A stretch of DNA of 64,000 nucleotides from Datisca glomerata (GCA_003255025.1 QANY01000025.1:62001-126000), one strand, 5' to 3'. Positions 22,140 through 33,615 are shown, counted from the stretch's first letter. Numbers and translations: made by a program. Notes: generated by a model from the letters alone, not told the origin.

Positions 22140-23499
22140 AAAATTTTACGTGAACTTGAATGTGAGTGAGCTAAAAAGGAATAGGTGGAGAAGAGAGTAA
22201 CCGACAATTGGGGTTGGTTAGCTGAAACACCAGCAGCCGCAGAAATGGATAAAGATATTATCTACTCCGAATTGACATTTTCTTTCGCGCCAACTGAAAA
22301 TAACATTACCATCTGCCCCAACTTGCCAAAACCACACCTTTTGTATTTTCCCACTTACATTTTCTGTTTTTATTTTTAATGTTAAATTGTAAAATCCCTT
22401 GCATTTTGACAGTTTGGGAATCACGCCCCTACACATTTTTTTTTAATTAGTCAACATATTTTATTTTATTTTTAATTAAATCTCATTCTTAAGTCACAGG
22501 ATGACGTAAATAGAAAACTTAAAGTTTGATTTTTTTTTCATCTTTTTCTTTATTCGTAATTATGAACTTAATATTGAATATTCGGAACCAAGAAAATGCA
22601 ATGGGGTTTTTCAATTGGAATTCGGAGGATATTTACTTACGTGTGTGTCATTAAATATGACATAAGCAATTAAATAAGTATTTTCTCATTCTTTAAGAAC
22701 AAAAAAAAAACAATTAGCAAGTTGCATCCTAATGGGAAAGATAAATAAATTTCTCTCCCCAAACTTCAATGCTTATAAATGCATGTACATGTACACGTAC
22801 TTATAATGCATGTACATGTACTTACACAAGGATTTTTTTAATAATAATAATGAAATGAAAAGATACTTAATAAAATATGGCAGAATGGTGCATTTTTTTC
22901 GGCAAGTAACAATCTTTTAATCCTAGTTACTAAAATGCAGTTACTTTCCATGTTCTTGTTGTGGTATTGGGATTGCAGCCCAGGTAGGGATGACAATTGG
23001 TGGGCATATTAGGGTATGTGTGATATCATATTCATATCATCTTAAATTCTTACTATGCATACTCATCTTACATTAATATAGTAGATTTGAATAATACTCA
23101 TAGTTAGTTAATTAAGACACGATAAAAATACTGAATATTATTCGACAAGTATAATTTGATAATTAAACGGTAAACTAGTCGGCAAAAATTTGGTCAATAA
23201 TACATAATATATGTATACACGAATACAGAAATTAAACAGGTATCATATGTTTCCTTTTGAAAAATTCTGACACACAAAATTCGAAATATATATATGTTTC
23301 GAGGTTTAGGGTGATGTGTGTGTGAGTGATCTAGTCTATGCTTAGTATGTCTGGGGACATGGGAGCCGGTGGTCAGAAGGTGAAGGACAAGCAACATTAG
23401 GCAGCCGTCAGAAGGTGACAAATGCCTTTAAAACTCTAAGGTATGTGGGAAACTCGAGGAGATGATAATCTCCGTGCTAGACCTCAGGATCCGTGAGAA
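22140..23499. other. Intergenic; no gene seen
   Basis: Upstream region of NXD1 (high end) and AT-rich DNA. Short open frames at 22185-22436 on both strands have no recognisable product. A short duplication (22772-22826) is listed separately. Confidence 0.5.
22772..22826. repeat. Two-copy 28-bp duplication with palindromic GCATGTACATGTAC core
   Basis: CTTATAAATGCATGTACATGTACACGTA is followed directly by a near copy. The core ATGCATGTACATG is largely self-complementary. Of uncertain meaning; no protein coding. Confidence 0.7.
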
Positions 23500-23580
23500 A
23501 TTGCCCCTCATAATGGTGCTAGGGACCCCTTTAAATAGATGGGGTCGAGTGGGGATCACTCACATGCAAATCGCGTCTCT

Positions 23581-23685
23581 AGACAGAAACTGATACCAAC
23601 AAGAGTTGTGTGTCCAGACAGAGATTGACACCAACAAGGGTCGCGTGTCCAGACATAAACTGATACCAACAGGGGCAGCGTGCTT
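23581..23685. repeat. Three tandem copies of a 35-bp unit
   Basis: Units begin at 23581, 23616 and 23651, each AGACA(G/T)A(A/G)A(C/T)TGA(T/C)ACCAACA followed by a variable GxxGxGTGTCC. A partial unit precedes (TCGCGTCTCT). A CTTTAAATAGA box at about 23530 lies just upstream on the plus strand. Probably part of an LTR or leader. Confidence 0.8.
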
Positions 23686-23738
23686 AAAACGTGACATCAT
23701 GCTTAAAATGTGTCACATCCATAAACTGACGTGTCATA

Positions 23739-23876
23739 GGAGGCCGCGCCTAGGGTTCCCCCCTGTGGTGGCGTGGGAGGTCGCGCCTGGGGATCCCGTG
23801 GCGGCGTGGGAGTCTGCGCCCGGGGTTCCCCCGTGGCGGCGTGGGAGAGTCACCCTCGGGGTTCCCCTCGGAGTGG
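23739..23876. repeat. Four tandem GC-rich units of 33-37 bp
   Basis: Units start GGAG at 23739, 23776, 23809 and 23844. Consensus: GGAGxxCGCGCCxxGGGTTCCCCC then GTGGCGGCGTG. GC content is far above the surroundings. Together with the 35-bp repeats this is a low-complexity repeat block at the edge of the gypsy element. Confidence 0.75.
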
Positions 23877-24084
23877 TACAAAAGAGGCACTTCCAATACT
23901 CATAAGGTGGCTACATCCTTCAAGGAAATCTTCCCATCTCGATGTAGCGAACCTCGCTCTAATCCTACCAGACCACAACCCACAGATTGTTCCCAGGCGA
24001 GAAAAGATCCTCAGATATTTGTCACTAAACTCGAAGACGAAGTAAAACATCTAATACTTAATTTCATATAATAAGATCGACACA

Positions 24085-24091
24085 TTTATAC
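24085..24091 (-). promoter_or_regulatory. TATA box of the presumed gypsy 3' LTR
   Basis: The minus strand reads GTATAAATG within TGTTGTATAAATGTGTC, comparable to the GTATAAATACA box of the LTR at 3.9-4.5 kb. Supports an LTR spanning about 23.7-24.4 kb, but the LTR ends were not found. Confidence 0.4.
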
Positions 24092-24582
24092 AACATGTGC
24101 GCCTTTTACAGACATTATTTTGTCATTATCATGAACCGATAAATATTATTCCACGTAAGCGCCACATGGATTTGTCTTTAGACGCCAGGTATTTCATCTG
24201 ACACATTACTATTAACGACATGGCTCACCATTTATATTAGCCCTCTGTTCAAGGTTAAGGGCACAACAATCAAGCTTGAACACATTCTCTGATTTGAGTG
24301 TTGCATGCGTCTTTCGCACTTATTCGGGGGACAATCGTCTTTTTGTCACTGAATTTCATTAAACCAGATCATAAAAATTTAGATCTGCCATAATTCCCGA
24401 GTAGATACCTTCTGGGGAAGTTCCTACAACTTCATCATTCCTAACGAGGTGGAAGAGTCTCACTCGAGATGAGACATCTCACAACACCTCTAAGGAGGCG
24501 TTTGAGAACGCCTCATCAGCGCTCGAACGAGGCATGATAGCTCCCCGTTTAGAGGCTCGTCAGCAACTCGAACGGGGCGTGT

Positions 24583-24754
24583 GAGAACGCCTCATCAGAG
24601 GGGCTCGTCAGTGCCTCGTTCAGAGGCGTTGCGTCTCACCTCCCCAGAGGAGCTCGTCAGCGCCTCATTCAGAGGCGTTGCTTCTCGCCTCGTCAAAGGC
24701 GCTGCGTCTCATCTCGAACGAGGCACTGACGAGCCCCTCTGATGAGGCGTTCTC
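24583..24754. repeat. 39-bp perfect inverted repeat with 94-bp loop, within a GAGGCG-rich array
   Basis: Arm 1 is 24583-24621 (GAGAACGCCTCATCAG...GTGCCTCGTTC), arm 2 is 24716-24754, and all 39 bases are complementary. Partial extra copies lie at 24511-24535 and 24763-24793 (one mismatch). The whole block 24475-24800 is built from GAGGCG, CTCGTCAG and TCGAACGAGGC words in both orientations. It lies 160 bp upstream of the antisense gene's ATG and about 105 bp upstream of its TATA box. Confidence 0.9.
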
Positions 24755-24858
24755 TTCTCAACTCGAACGAGGCACTGATGAGCCCCTCTGATTGTCCTTC
24801 TTTGTATGAGAGTCACACTCTCTTCTCAACGAGGGCCAGGCACGGGAGCTCTCCTTCC

Positions 24859-24865
24859 CTATAAA
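24859..24865 (+). promoter_or_regulatory. TATA box of the antisense PMD gene
   Basis: CTATAAA in CTTCCCTATAAACCAGCC, 50 bp before the ATG at 24916, followed by a CT-rich leader (CATTCTCTCATTCTCATTTC). The spacing fits a plant core promoter with a TSS near 24890. It suggests this gene has its own promoter, independent of the LTR. Confidence 0.55.
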
Positions 24866-24915
24866 CCAGCCAGATCATTCTCTCATTCTCATTTCTTGAA
24901 TTTACTTTGACACAA

Positions 24916-27900
24916 ATGGCCTCTAGAGAGTTACTTACATTTTCCAAACATGCCGCTCCGCCAGAATGTCTACCGAGACTTTGGGGAATGTCTGACATAG
25001 CGACAAAAAGACTAATTAATTCCATGGGTAAAAGTCCAGAGGCGGTTGTGTCATCGTCTTCAGCGCTATTGATGGAAAATGAAATGGCCAAAAATTGTGA
25101 AGTTCTTAAAGCAAACTCGATTCCATTACTATGACTAACTTGTGGTGACTTCCCTTCATCACGTATGATGGTCACACCAAGCCCACGACGGGTTGGCATG
25201 AGTGGTGCGAGTACATTCTATCAAAACAAACATATATTGCAACTCTACGAGAGGCTGGCATATATGAAGCTTTAAGGGTTTGTTCACGTCTCAGTATTCG
25301 TATTTGCTCGCCTGTTATTGATACTTTGGTGATGCGTTGGAGTAGGCAAACTCACTCCTTTATTGCTGCTTGGGGAGAGTTCACGCCTACTTTAGAAGAT
25401 GTCCACATGCTTTTGCGTCTTTCGTTGTTTGGTAACCACGACCCGTTCGAGACCGCCTTAACCTTTGAGGAGATGGACATTCTCGAATCACTCAAGGAAG
25501 GTTTATCACACTTTCACAATCCTGATGCAGCGGGTGTCTTAAGTAGAAAGTCAAATTTTTGTGGGTAGTTGTGCTATTTTTTCAAGGATGTGGAGTCCTC
25601 CAAGAAGAAATCAACGCTGGAAGTTAGAGAGGGTGCCAAATTCAGAGACAAAAGGGTCGAACTTGCTGTTTTCCTGTCCATGTGGCTCTCTCGATACGTC
25701 TTCCAAGGTATGTCATTCCTCTCTCTTTCTTTATGCATTTAATTTTAAAAAATATATATACATCTATATTTAACCATACTCGCCTCGTTGACTAGGTGGG
25801 TTTTGAACTTTTCCGTTGTGTCGTTTCTTTATTTATCTTTCCACTTTGTAGGTCGACCCGATGATATGGTCAGTGCGCGAGTTTTCACAATGGCCATCAG
25901 CCTTGCTAAGGGTCGTCGTATCCCCTCAGCATCGATATTCTCGAAAAATCTATATTACGTGTTGGATCGCCTCCACGAAGATCACGAGAGGAATTAGGGA
26001 CGTTACAGGAACAGCTCTTATACTGATCTGTCATTTTTACACATGTTCACCTGGGAGCGATTCCCAATGTGTGCCCCTTCTTGGTCTCAGTCTGATATTG
26101 GCTGTGTCGATCCGCCTCGTACATGGGCGTGGTACACTAACAAACTTCTGAAGCGTCTATATTTTTCTACTGATATCGACATCTTTGGGTATTTTTTGGT
26201 GCGACCCTTTCCCTTATGTCCAGATGGTCACGTTAAGGAAGCCTTATGGCCCTTTTTTTGGAAGCATGTTGACTTAGGAATGCGTGGTTCTCCCCTTTGG
26301 CTCTCCGATACTAACGCGACCATGTTGGCTATTTTGACTCCATCAACACTCCCGGTAGTGACTGAGCGTGTGGGAGAGGCTAGCTGAATGAATATTTTAG
26401 CACTTGTTACCAGTGCAACTGAGTGGCTCGCCAATTTGGTTTTGATCAATGTATCCCATCGAGGCAACAACCATGTATCCAATTCAGAGAAGCCTTTGAG
26501 TATTGGATGGTAGAGACGCGTACACATAGTAGCGTTGCGTCATTTTTTCGTGTTCCCCAATCTACTCGTAAGCCTAACGTGACGATGTTAATGAAAAAAT
26601 ATTGGGATGCCTTTCCTGACTTGTGGTTACAATACCTTCAATCTCCCCTTGTTGATCTACTAGAGGAAAATATTTACAGAGGGGACCTAACGCTGCGGTC
26701 CATGAAACCACCTCCTAGCGGAAGAGTGAGCCAGATGGCCCCTACTATACCTCGGAGGAAAAGGAAGACTCCCGTCATTGGTCACGAGACTTCCATCGAG
26801 ACGTCCGAGGTAAGTGATTCTGATCCTGACTGGGTTGATTCTTCAGCCAACCTTCCTACATCCTTCTTGAGGTCAACAGCTAACCCCAGGCTCAAATCCA
26901 CATCGTTACACCGACGCCCTAGAGTAATGATGAGGGACGTCCTGGTAGAGAGGCTTGTCGATACTTCTACTGCAGGGGGCTTGGAACCACCTCGGCGTAA
27001 ATTCTGAGGTAACATCGCCAGCTCTAACGACGAATCTCCTGTAAGTAACATATCCTTTTTTTCAATTACGCTACCTTTTTGCATTCTGATTACATATTAG
27101 CGAACAAATGTACTTTACAGGCAGCATGTAGCTCCTCTAGGGAGGTCAGTGAGGCTTATGAAATGCTCTTGCGACAGCAAGCTGGGGGCATTTTTGAGGC
27201 ATCTGTAACACCCATCTCTCTGAATATGTATATATGCTCCTTTTATTTTATTTTTACACTTGTTTCTTTTGCTCTTTCAGGACCTTGTCGTACGTCTTTC
27301 GCCTACTCTCAGGCCAACACCCATTGACCGGACTGTGGGTGCGGACAGCGTGGCGAATCCTTCGGTGGACGTCACCCCTGACCTAAATGCTCCAGCGACC
27401 CCACAGACACACCCCCCGAGCCCCGAAGCTCACACAAGGGTAACTGCACCTTCCTTGATTGTCTTTTGTGACTTGCGCTTTGTTATTTCTGACTTGCTTC
27501 TTCTTTTCAATAGGGTTCCCTCGACATCTTCATGAATATCCTTGAGTTTTCATCCCCCAATCTGCAGCGTGAATCCATGGGTGAACGCTCAGTCGGTCTT
27601 GATATTCCCTTGGAAGATCTGGATGATATCGGGATTGACCTCACCCTTGGGGCCACATACTTCAACATGTTTGGACCTCCCACTGGGGCACGACCTATGT
27701 CGCGAGGTGAGCCTTCCGTGCATCCAGTGATGGAAAAGGAGATAGGGTCGAGAGGGAGGCCCGTCGAGAGTCTTCTTAGGATGATCATAGTACTACAGAG
27801 GGTCGTACGTGTCTAGCGTCTACTGTCGAGGTCAAACCAGATGAAGATACCTCGATCACCGATAGTGGCCAATATTCCTCTTTTGGTCTAAAGTCTTTTA

Positions 27901-28398
27901 CCCTGCCACTGTCCGGGTAATGGAGGAGTTTCATGGCGTGATGGTTGACCACCTTTTACTCCCATACTTGTAGTGGGCAGAGCGGTCACACCCTGGTACA
28001 AGCTTTAGCAGCATGAGAGGAATGCCCTTGGTCCGTCAGACATCTCTCACCATGTTGGCTCAGATCCTCTACATCATTGATCACTCATCTCATGAGGATG
28101 CCGATCCTCAGGCGCTTTCTTTCTTGTTAGGTTGCTGGCATGACCTCCCCCTATAAGACTGAACTTAGACTGGCTTTGTCCTCACATTCACACATGCAGA
28201 AGGCTTCAGAGACGTCATCTCAAAATTAACCAGGTAGAAGGTTTTGAGGCACAAATAGCGAAACATGATGCGATTATGGCTAGAGTAGAGGCGGAGATCA
28301 ATGACATTAGAGTCAAGATATGCAAGCACCATGTCATGCTAGAGCGTTACCCTATCATCTCGGGCAAACTTGCTCCTGATTTGTTTCCCCAGCCATAG
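24916..28398 (+). pseudogene. Plant mobile domain (PMD) gene carried antisense in the gypsy element; frameshifted
   Basis: Starts MASRELLTFSKHAAPP. Coding resumes at about 25200 with WHEWCEYILSKQTYIATLRE, then DTLVMRWSRQTHSFIAAWGE, FTPTLEDVHMLLRLSLFG and KRVELAVFLSMWLSRYVF. An intron (25708-25851, GT...TTTGTAG) splices to RPDDMVSARVFTMAISLAKG and LYYVLDRLHE. Later come FTWERFPMCAPSWSQ, WAWYTNKLLKRLYF and VARQFGFDQCIPSRQQP. These are the landmarks of the PMD (PF10536) seen in MAIN/MAIL proteins and in plant transposons. The C-terminal part has acidic/Pro-rich exons (introns near 27040-27120, 27195-27280 and 27440-27512) and ends in a helical tail (EINDIRVKICKHHVMLERYP) with stop at 28396-28398. 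Stops or frameshifts near 25131, 25290, 25566 and 25995 mean it is not intact. Function in the element is unknown. Confidence 0.75.
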
Positions 28399-28904
28399 AT
28401 TTTATATCGCATTTTCTTGTATTCTTGTACATCTGTAAGAAATTAATACAAAGCATGTTATTATATTATTTCATAGTGCATTTGCTAATACTTAGCGTTT
28501 TTACTCGTTATTTAGCACAATCATTATCTACTAGACGAATTTATCAGTATATGGCGGCCATGTTTCACCAAATAAGTGATAATTGAGATAATTAACATGA
28601 CGGCCAAATTCCACCTTTGTAATCATGTGAGTCCCAACAATGAGTTAAGCGATTATTCTGCTCCTCCCCCTCCCCCTTATATTTTTGCAATGGCTAAGTT
28701 CCGTTTTAAGGGGGATAGCAACATCAGTTAAAGTCTCACTAGACATTGATATTTGATAGAGCAAAGAGAGATGGAACTTGTATTAATATTTGAATATTTC
28801 ATACATTTCTTCCTTGCCCTACCTACTTTTCGCTGAAACGTCTTACATGCATTTCAGGAACAAAACTTTGCTAAAATGTCTTACGGTCCTAATTGCGATA
28901 TTAA
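28399..28904. other. Spacer between the convergent PMD gene and gypsy pol; no gene seen
   Basis: AT-rich; contains likely polyadenylation sequence for the PMD gene (GAAATTAATACAAAGC at about 28439). No frames of note. Confidence 0.55.
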
Positions 28905-30004
28905 GCATAGTATTTCTTAATGTACTTGAAGTTGACAGTCGTTGGGATGGCTTGGTGCGTTGAGGGTCGGCCAGTCAGCAGTACCCACTATGCGATCTCG
29001 TAGGATCCTTCCCACTTAGGCTCAAATTTCTTGGCGTGTATCCCTTTCATCACATGCTCAGCTGTCTTCAGCACTAAGTCCCCCACAACAAAGGTATTGG
29101 GCTTCACAATAGCTCCATACGTCTGACCCATGCGTTATTGGTATGCCTGGATACTTTCATTTGCCTTGTCTCTTCTTTCCTCTAAGGCCTCCAAGTCTCC
29201 AAGGCGTGTAGCCCGTTCCACCGCGACGGATGAAAATAGTTTAGCGGAAGGTACCATCACCTTTGTGGGTATCACGGCTTTGCATCCATATACCAATGAG
29301 AAGGGTGTTGCCTGAGTAGGGATGCGTTTTGACATTCTATATGCCCAAAGTGCCAAGGGTAATCCCTCATGCCACTTTTCTTGAGCTTCGTGAGCCTTCC
29401 TGTTTAGGATCCTTAGCAATGTCATGTTGGTCGCTTCCGCTTGCCAGATTCCCTTGGGATAGTAGGGGGAAGATCTGTCATGGCAGATGTTGTAGTTCTC
29501 GAACATTTAAGACACCACTTTGCTTGTGAATGCAATGTCGTTGTTTGATATTATCCTCATGGGCAGTCTGAATCTACAAATGATGTTCTATTTAATGAAG
29601 TTGTAGACTTGTTCACCCGTCCCTTTCTTCAGTGCAACGGCCTTAACCCACTTGGTGAAGCAATCTGTTGCAGCCAGAATCCATATGTTCCCCTTAGATG
29701 CTGGTGAGATTGGGCCTATGAAATCCATCGCCCAAGTATGAAATGGCCAAGGGACCTCCACCAGGTGCAAGGGCACGGAAGGTGAGTGTATGGCGTTCCC
29801 TAACACTTGGCATGCATAACACTTCCTAGCAAACTCCATTGAATCCATCTCTATGGTTGGCCAGTAATACCCTATTCGCAACAATTCCTCGTACAAACGT
29901 GTTTCGCCTTGGTGCTTTCCGCAGGCGCCTCTATGCACCTCTTCCATGATTGTGCGTTGTTCTTCAAGCCCAAGGCATTTGAGTGGTCGGTCGTCTATCC
30001 CCAT
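28905..30004 (-). pseudogene. Gypsy integrase (broken)
   Basis: Minus strand. 30004-29588 holds the zinc-binding part (HRGACGKHQGETRLYEELL, YYWPTIEMDS, CYACQ: an HHCC pattern) and the core start WAMDFIGPISPASKG with the first catalytic Asp. The second block reads ISNNDIAFTS, where SDNG is expected, so the second Asp has neighbours altered. After a stop, 29506-29135 continues SSPYYPKGIWQAEATN with the catalytic Glu, and LPLALWAYR. The C-terminal part (VVGDLVLKTAEHVMKGIHAKKF, EPKWEGSYEIA) runs to about 28950. At least three stops. Confidence 0.85.
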
Positions 30005-30441
30005 TCACAACAATTATCCCCTCAAGAGAAAGAAGCGTGAGCCTTTTCTTTTGATGTTAATGGCGTCTGCAGGGTCCGTGGGTAACACTCCATCTGCCAT
30101 GTAGGCGATGTAGGGCTATCTCCAATTGGTGACAACTTCTATGACGTTCACTTCTTTCGGGTCTGGCAAGAGTTGTCATTTCAGACAGTTCTTTTGATTG
30201 TTAAGGCCTCTTCATTCATGTTTGGCCAATAGTAACCCATCCTTTATAGGCGTCTATGTAACAGTGGCCCCTCCATGGAGCAAACGTCTTTGTGAAGGCG
30301 TTGGAGTCGCCTTCTGCCTTCCTCAACACTTATGCACCTTGCAAAGACCTCATATGTTCCCCGATAGAACAATACTCCCTTCAACTTCACAAAATTTTTT
30401 AAGTCTCGGTCAACCATCATGCTCCCTTCACTAAGCCATCT

Positions 30442-30844
30442 TCAAATATTATCTCTCCAATCGTGATGCACATCCAGCTTGAGGCTTTCAAAAACAGCAG
30501 AGCTAGTCTGGATAGCTACTTCGATAATGGGGACAGGGTCTAAGACTGGAAGTTTGGAGGCAAGCGTAGCCAACGCATCTGCATGACGATTCTGGGACCG
30601 GGGCATGTGTTCAAAAACTAACTTCTCGAACGTGTCAGTCAGCATTTGGACTTTATGTGTATACTGTGCGAGGGTGGGTTCCTTGACGGCAAACTCCCCA
30701 TTAACTTGGTTAATTATCAAATTTGAATCTCCCTTCACCTCGAGTGACGTTGCCCCCTTTTCCTTTGTATATTTTAGGCCAACCACAAGTGCCTCATATT
30801 CAGCTTCGTTATTCATGCAAGGGATGTCAACTTGTATGTCATAA
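30442..30844 (-). pseudogene. Second (archaeal-type) RNase H of the Tat element
   Basis: Minus strand 30816-30442: NNEAEYEALVVGLKYTKEKG (catalytic Glu), LEVKGDSNLIINQVNGEF (catalytic Asp in GDSNL) and PRSQNRHADALATLASKL (final Asp). This RVT_3-type domain between gRNase H and integrase is diagnostic of the Tat/Ogre lineage. The stretch upstream is interrupted, and the linker to integrase (30440-30005) is degenerate. Confidence 0.85.
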
Positions 30845-30967
30845 GAAACATGTTGCCCATAAGGTTTTCTAGTACGAGCCCTGCTCCACCTCCGTTATGC
30901 GTTGACGATCCTTCGAAGGCCAACCCCTACACTACCTCTTCACTAAGGTTTACCTCGCAGAACTCCC

Positions 30968-32187
30968 CTAAGATGGTTTCATCCAAAGGTTCGGATTCGG
31001 GAATTTTGCTAACAGATCTACAAGAGCTTGACTCTTTTGCGCCTTCGGCATCATTGTCGTGATATCAAATTCAGTTAACAACATCGTCCACCTAGTGAGC
31101 CTCCCATTCAGGGTTGGCCTCGACAAAAGAAAATGAACCAGGTTGGACCTGGTCATCAGATGAATTTTATTACCGAGCAGGTTGTGCCGTAACTTCTGAG
31201 TGACAAAGACAAGTGCTAAACAATGCTTTTTCTTGAGGCATGTATCTCAACCAAAACCCTACTCAAGTAGTAAACTGGCGACTCTACCTTTTCCCGCTCT
31301 TGAGCCAATAATGCTCCAATGGACTTAGCCGTGGACGTAATGTACAAAATAAGTGGCATCTTTAATGGATTCATCTTGAGCTTATACTTTCTGCATCTTT
31401 CAAAAATGCTCCTAAGGTGCTTGAGATGCATAACAGCCACCTTAGACTTAACAACCAAATCATCTACATAGCCTTCAACAAGTCGTGAATCATGTCATGA
31501 AAGATCACCGTCATTGCCCTCTGGTAGGTGTCCCCGACATTTTTTTAGTCCGAACAGCATCACGATGTAGAAAAAGTTTCTGAAATGTGTCCTAAATGCG
31601 GTCTTCTCGGCGTCTCCCGGAGCCATCCTGATCTGATTGTACCCATTGAGCCCATCCATGAATGAGAAAATCTCATGTTCCACTGTAGCGTCTACTAAGC
31701 CGTCCACATTGGGCAGTGGAAAGTCATCTTTCGGGCATGCTTTGTTCAAGTCACTAAAGTCAACACAACACCGTAACTGACCGTTCTTTTTCTTCACCGG
31801 TACAATGTTGGACAGCCAGGTGGGGTGCTCTATCGGCCTTGTGAACTTGGCCTCCATATGCTTAGTAATTTCAGACTTTATTTGCAACTCTACTTCGGGT
31901 CAAAAGTGTCGAGGCGGCTGCTTGACGGGGTTGCACATTATGGAAACCCCCAACTTATGTGTCACCAGGGTGGAATCCAGCCCCAGCATTTCTGTGTATG
32001 ACCACGCAAAAATGTCCTGGAATTCCCGAAGTAGGGTCAGTAGGATATCCCTTTGATCTACAGATAGGCCCTTCGCCAAGAAAATGGGTCTCCGTTCTGC
32101 CTCCCCATCGAGGAAGACTTCCTCTAACTCCTCTTGCGATGGCGACGGTGTTGGTTTCAGAGGTTTTTTCAGTATTTCATAGTTCAT
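30968..32187 (-). pseudogene. Gypsy reverse transcriptase and first RNase H (broken)
   Basis: Minus strand. 32187-31900 is the N-terminal RT approach (FQDIFAWSYTEMLGLD, THKLGV, KQPPRHF). 31887-31495 contains HPTWLSNIVPVKKKNGQLR, CVDFSDLNKACPKDDFPLP, FSFMDGLNGYNQIRMAP and EKTAFRTHFRNF. The catalytic box VEGYVDDLVVKSK is intact at about 31490-31450. RNase H: LILYITSTAKSIGALLAQE, VYYLSRVL, then after a gap FLLSRPTLNGRLTRWTMLL. The first catalytic Asp position of this RNase H is not Asp. Frameshifts near 31540 and 31210. Confidence 0.88.
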
Positions 32188-32297
32188 CGGTAGGTCCCAC
32201 TGGTTAGCCTTTGCTGCTTCACAAATGCCTCCTCTGACATTATTTCCCCTGTCACGTCATCGAGGGGATCAGGGTGTTCCCATGATCCCGCGCGCCA

Positions 32298-32900
32298 TCA
32301 CAATCTGTACGCTCTTTTATCGTTCGGCAACGTCACCCGGGTGACTACTTCGTTGCCCCCCGTCACCTTAGCCTTGCCCCATTTGTCTTCCCACTTTGGC
32401 AAAGTGACAGCCGTGATCCTTCTCGGGGCCGCCGTTCCAGTGGAAGCAATCTCATCAAACAGTGCGACTTCTACCAGATGAGCCTCTGTTTCGTCAAATA
32501 GCGCTTTCATGGCTACAATGGTGATATCCTTCCCCTTCCACCTAGACTTGACGCATTTGTGCAGTGTAGAAGGGACATACTCATGATCATAGATCCAAGG
32601 CCTTCCCAACAAAATGTGATAGATGGTCTCAGACTCGATGACATGTAAACAGTTCATAGTCTGGATCGGTCCCACCTGTACCTCAACATTCATATACCCA
32701 ACGTTCTAACGGGCGATGATGAGAAGCCCGTAATTATAATATGTTGTCTAGTCGGTCATCTTTCAAGTATACCTACAGCCCGAAAGGTGGCGAGTGATAT
32801 TACGTTAATCTCGGACCCATTATCAAGAGGTCCCTCCTAACTTGCATCCCATTGACCAATGCCTTGACATACAGCGGGCGGTTGTGCCCAACTCTCCTAA
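32298..32900 (-). pseudogene. Gypsy aspartic protease (broken)
   Basis: Minus strand. About 32890-32700 reads YVKALVNGMQVRRDLL followed, one frame over, by DNGSEINVISLATF, the active-site segment with DNG for DTG. 32693-32298 continues NVEVQVGPIQTMNCLHVIE and YHILLGRPWIYDHEYVPSTL, the conserved post-protease part of Tat elements. The frameshift falls inside the active site. Confidence 0.8.
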
Positions 32901-32939
32901 CCATGCGGTCTGCATTGGTAAAAGTGATGGCGCCTTCTT

Positions 32940-33612
32940 CTTTCCTTCTTATCCTTCTTAAAGGCGGCTAAGAAAAGTAACATTGTGCTCTAGCCTTACT
33001 CTGCTCAGAGACATTCACCAATGTCTGCGTCACTTGGCGTCGTGCCTCCTTGTCCAGTTTCAACGTGTCAAAAAAGTTTTTGCAAACTCTCGTTTGCGGC
33101 AATGATTCTATGAAGGCGGCATTTGTCTCCATGTGCACACCTTCGTGTTCTTCCTCCTCATCCACCATGGTTTCTCATGATGAAGAAGGACCTCCTATCA
33201 CACTGATCATATTCGTGTTAGCATGCAGTGGGAAAGGTTGGTTCGCCACGACATCTGTATCTTCTGTAATGATTTCCCTCTTCTTGAGTTTATCGTGGAA
33301 AACAAAGTCCTGCAATCCTTTGCTGCATGAGAGGTGTCCCTGTGGAAGCTACAGTAACGAGCCGACTCTCTTTCTTCTCTCGTGGGCAACCTATCCACCC
33401 AGGGCCTCCGTACGACTTTATCCTTGACCCAGACATCCAACAATGCCTCTACTTTGTCTATTGGATAGGGAAAAGGCGGCGGAGCATCCCTGTCACTCCT
33501 GTTTTGTTTAGCACCCCGCTTCTAAGGTTGCACCATTGCTACTTGGGGTGCGTAACTCGTGGGTTGCCAGGCACATCCCTCACGCTCTCCCTGTTCTGTG
33601 GCCTTCGGCTTG
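32940..33612 (-). pseudogene. Gypsy gag, C-terminal part only (broken)
   Basis: Minus strand 33443-33207: RYCSFHRDTSHAAKDCRTL, the CxxxHxxxxHxxxxC knuckle of Tat gag, preceded by VDRLPTREERESA. A linker to protease (33168-32968) is rich in Glu. At about 33612 the GC-richer coding sequence stops against unrelated AT-rich DNA, so the capsid part is missing. Confidence 0.75.
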
Positions 33613-33615
33613 GGC

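Larger units (their letters stand above)
23500..33615 (-). mobile_element. Tat-lineage Ty3/gypsy element with an antisense PMD gene; 5' truncated
   Basis: Minus-strand order from 33.6 kb down: gag end, protease, RT, RNase H, a second (archaeal-type) RNase H, integrase; then a plus-strand PMD gene converging on pol; then LTR-like sequence with a minus-strand TATA box. Two RNase H domains in tandem mark the Tat/Ogre lineage (established for plant gypsy elements). Antisense extra ORFs at this place are known from some Tat elements such as Grande. Coding stops abruptly within gag at about 33615, so the 5' LTR and gag N-terminus are lost. The lower boundary (23.5-24.4 kb) is not fixed. Every frame is interrupted. 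Confidence 0.75.

Noticed and set aside
23739..23876. CRISPR-like spaced repeats
   Set aside because: Units are contiguous GC-rich tandem repeats with no unique spacers, in a plant genome.
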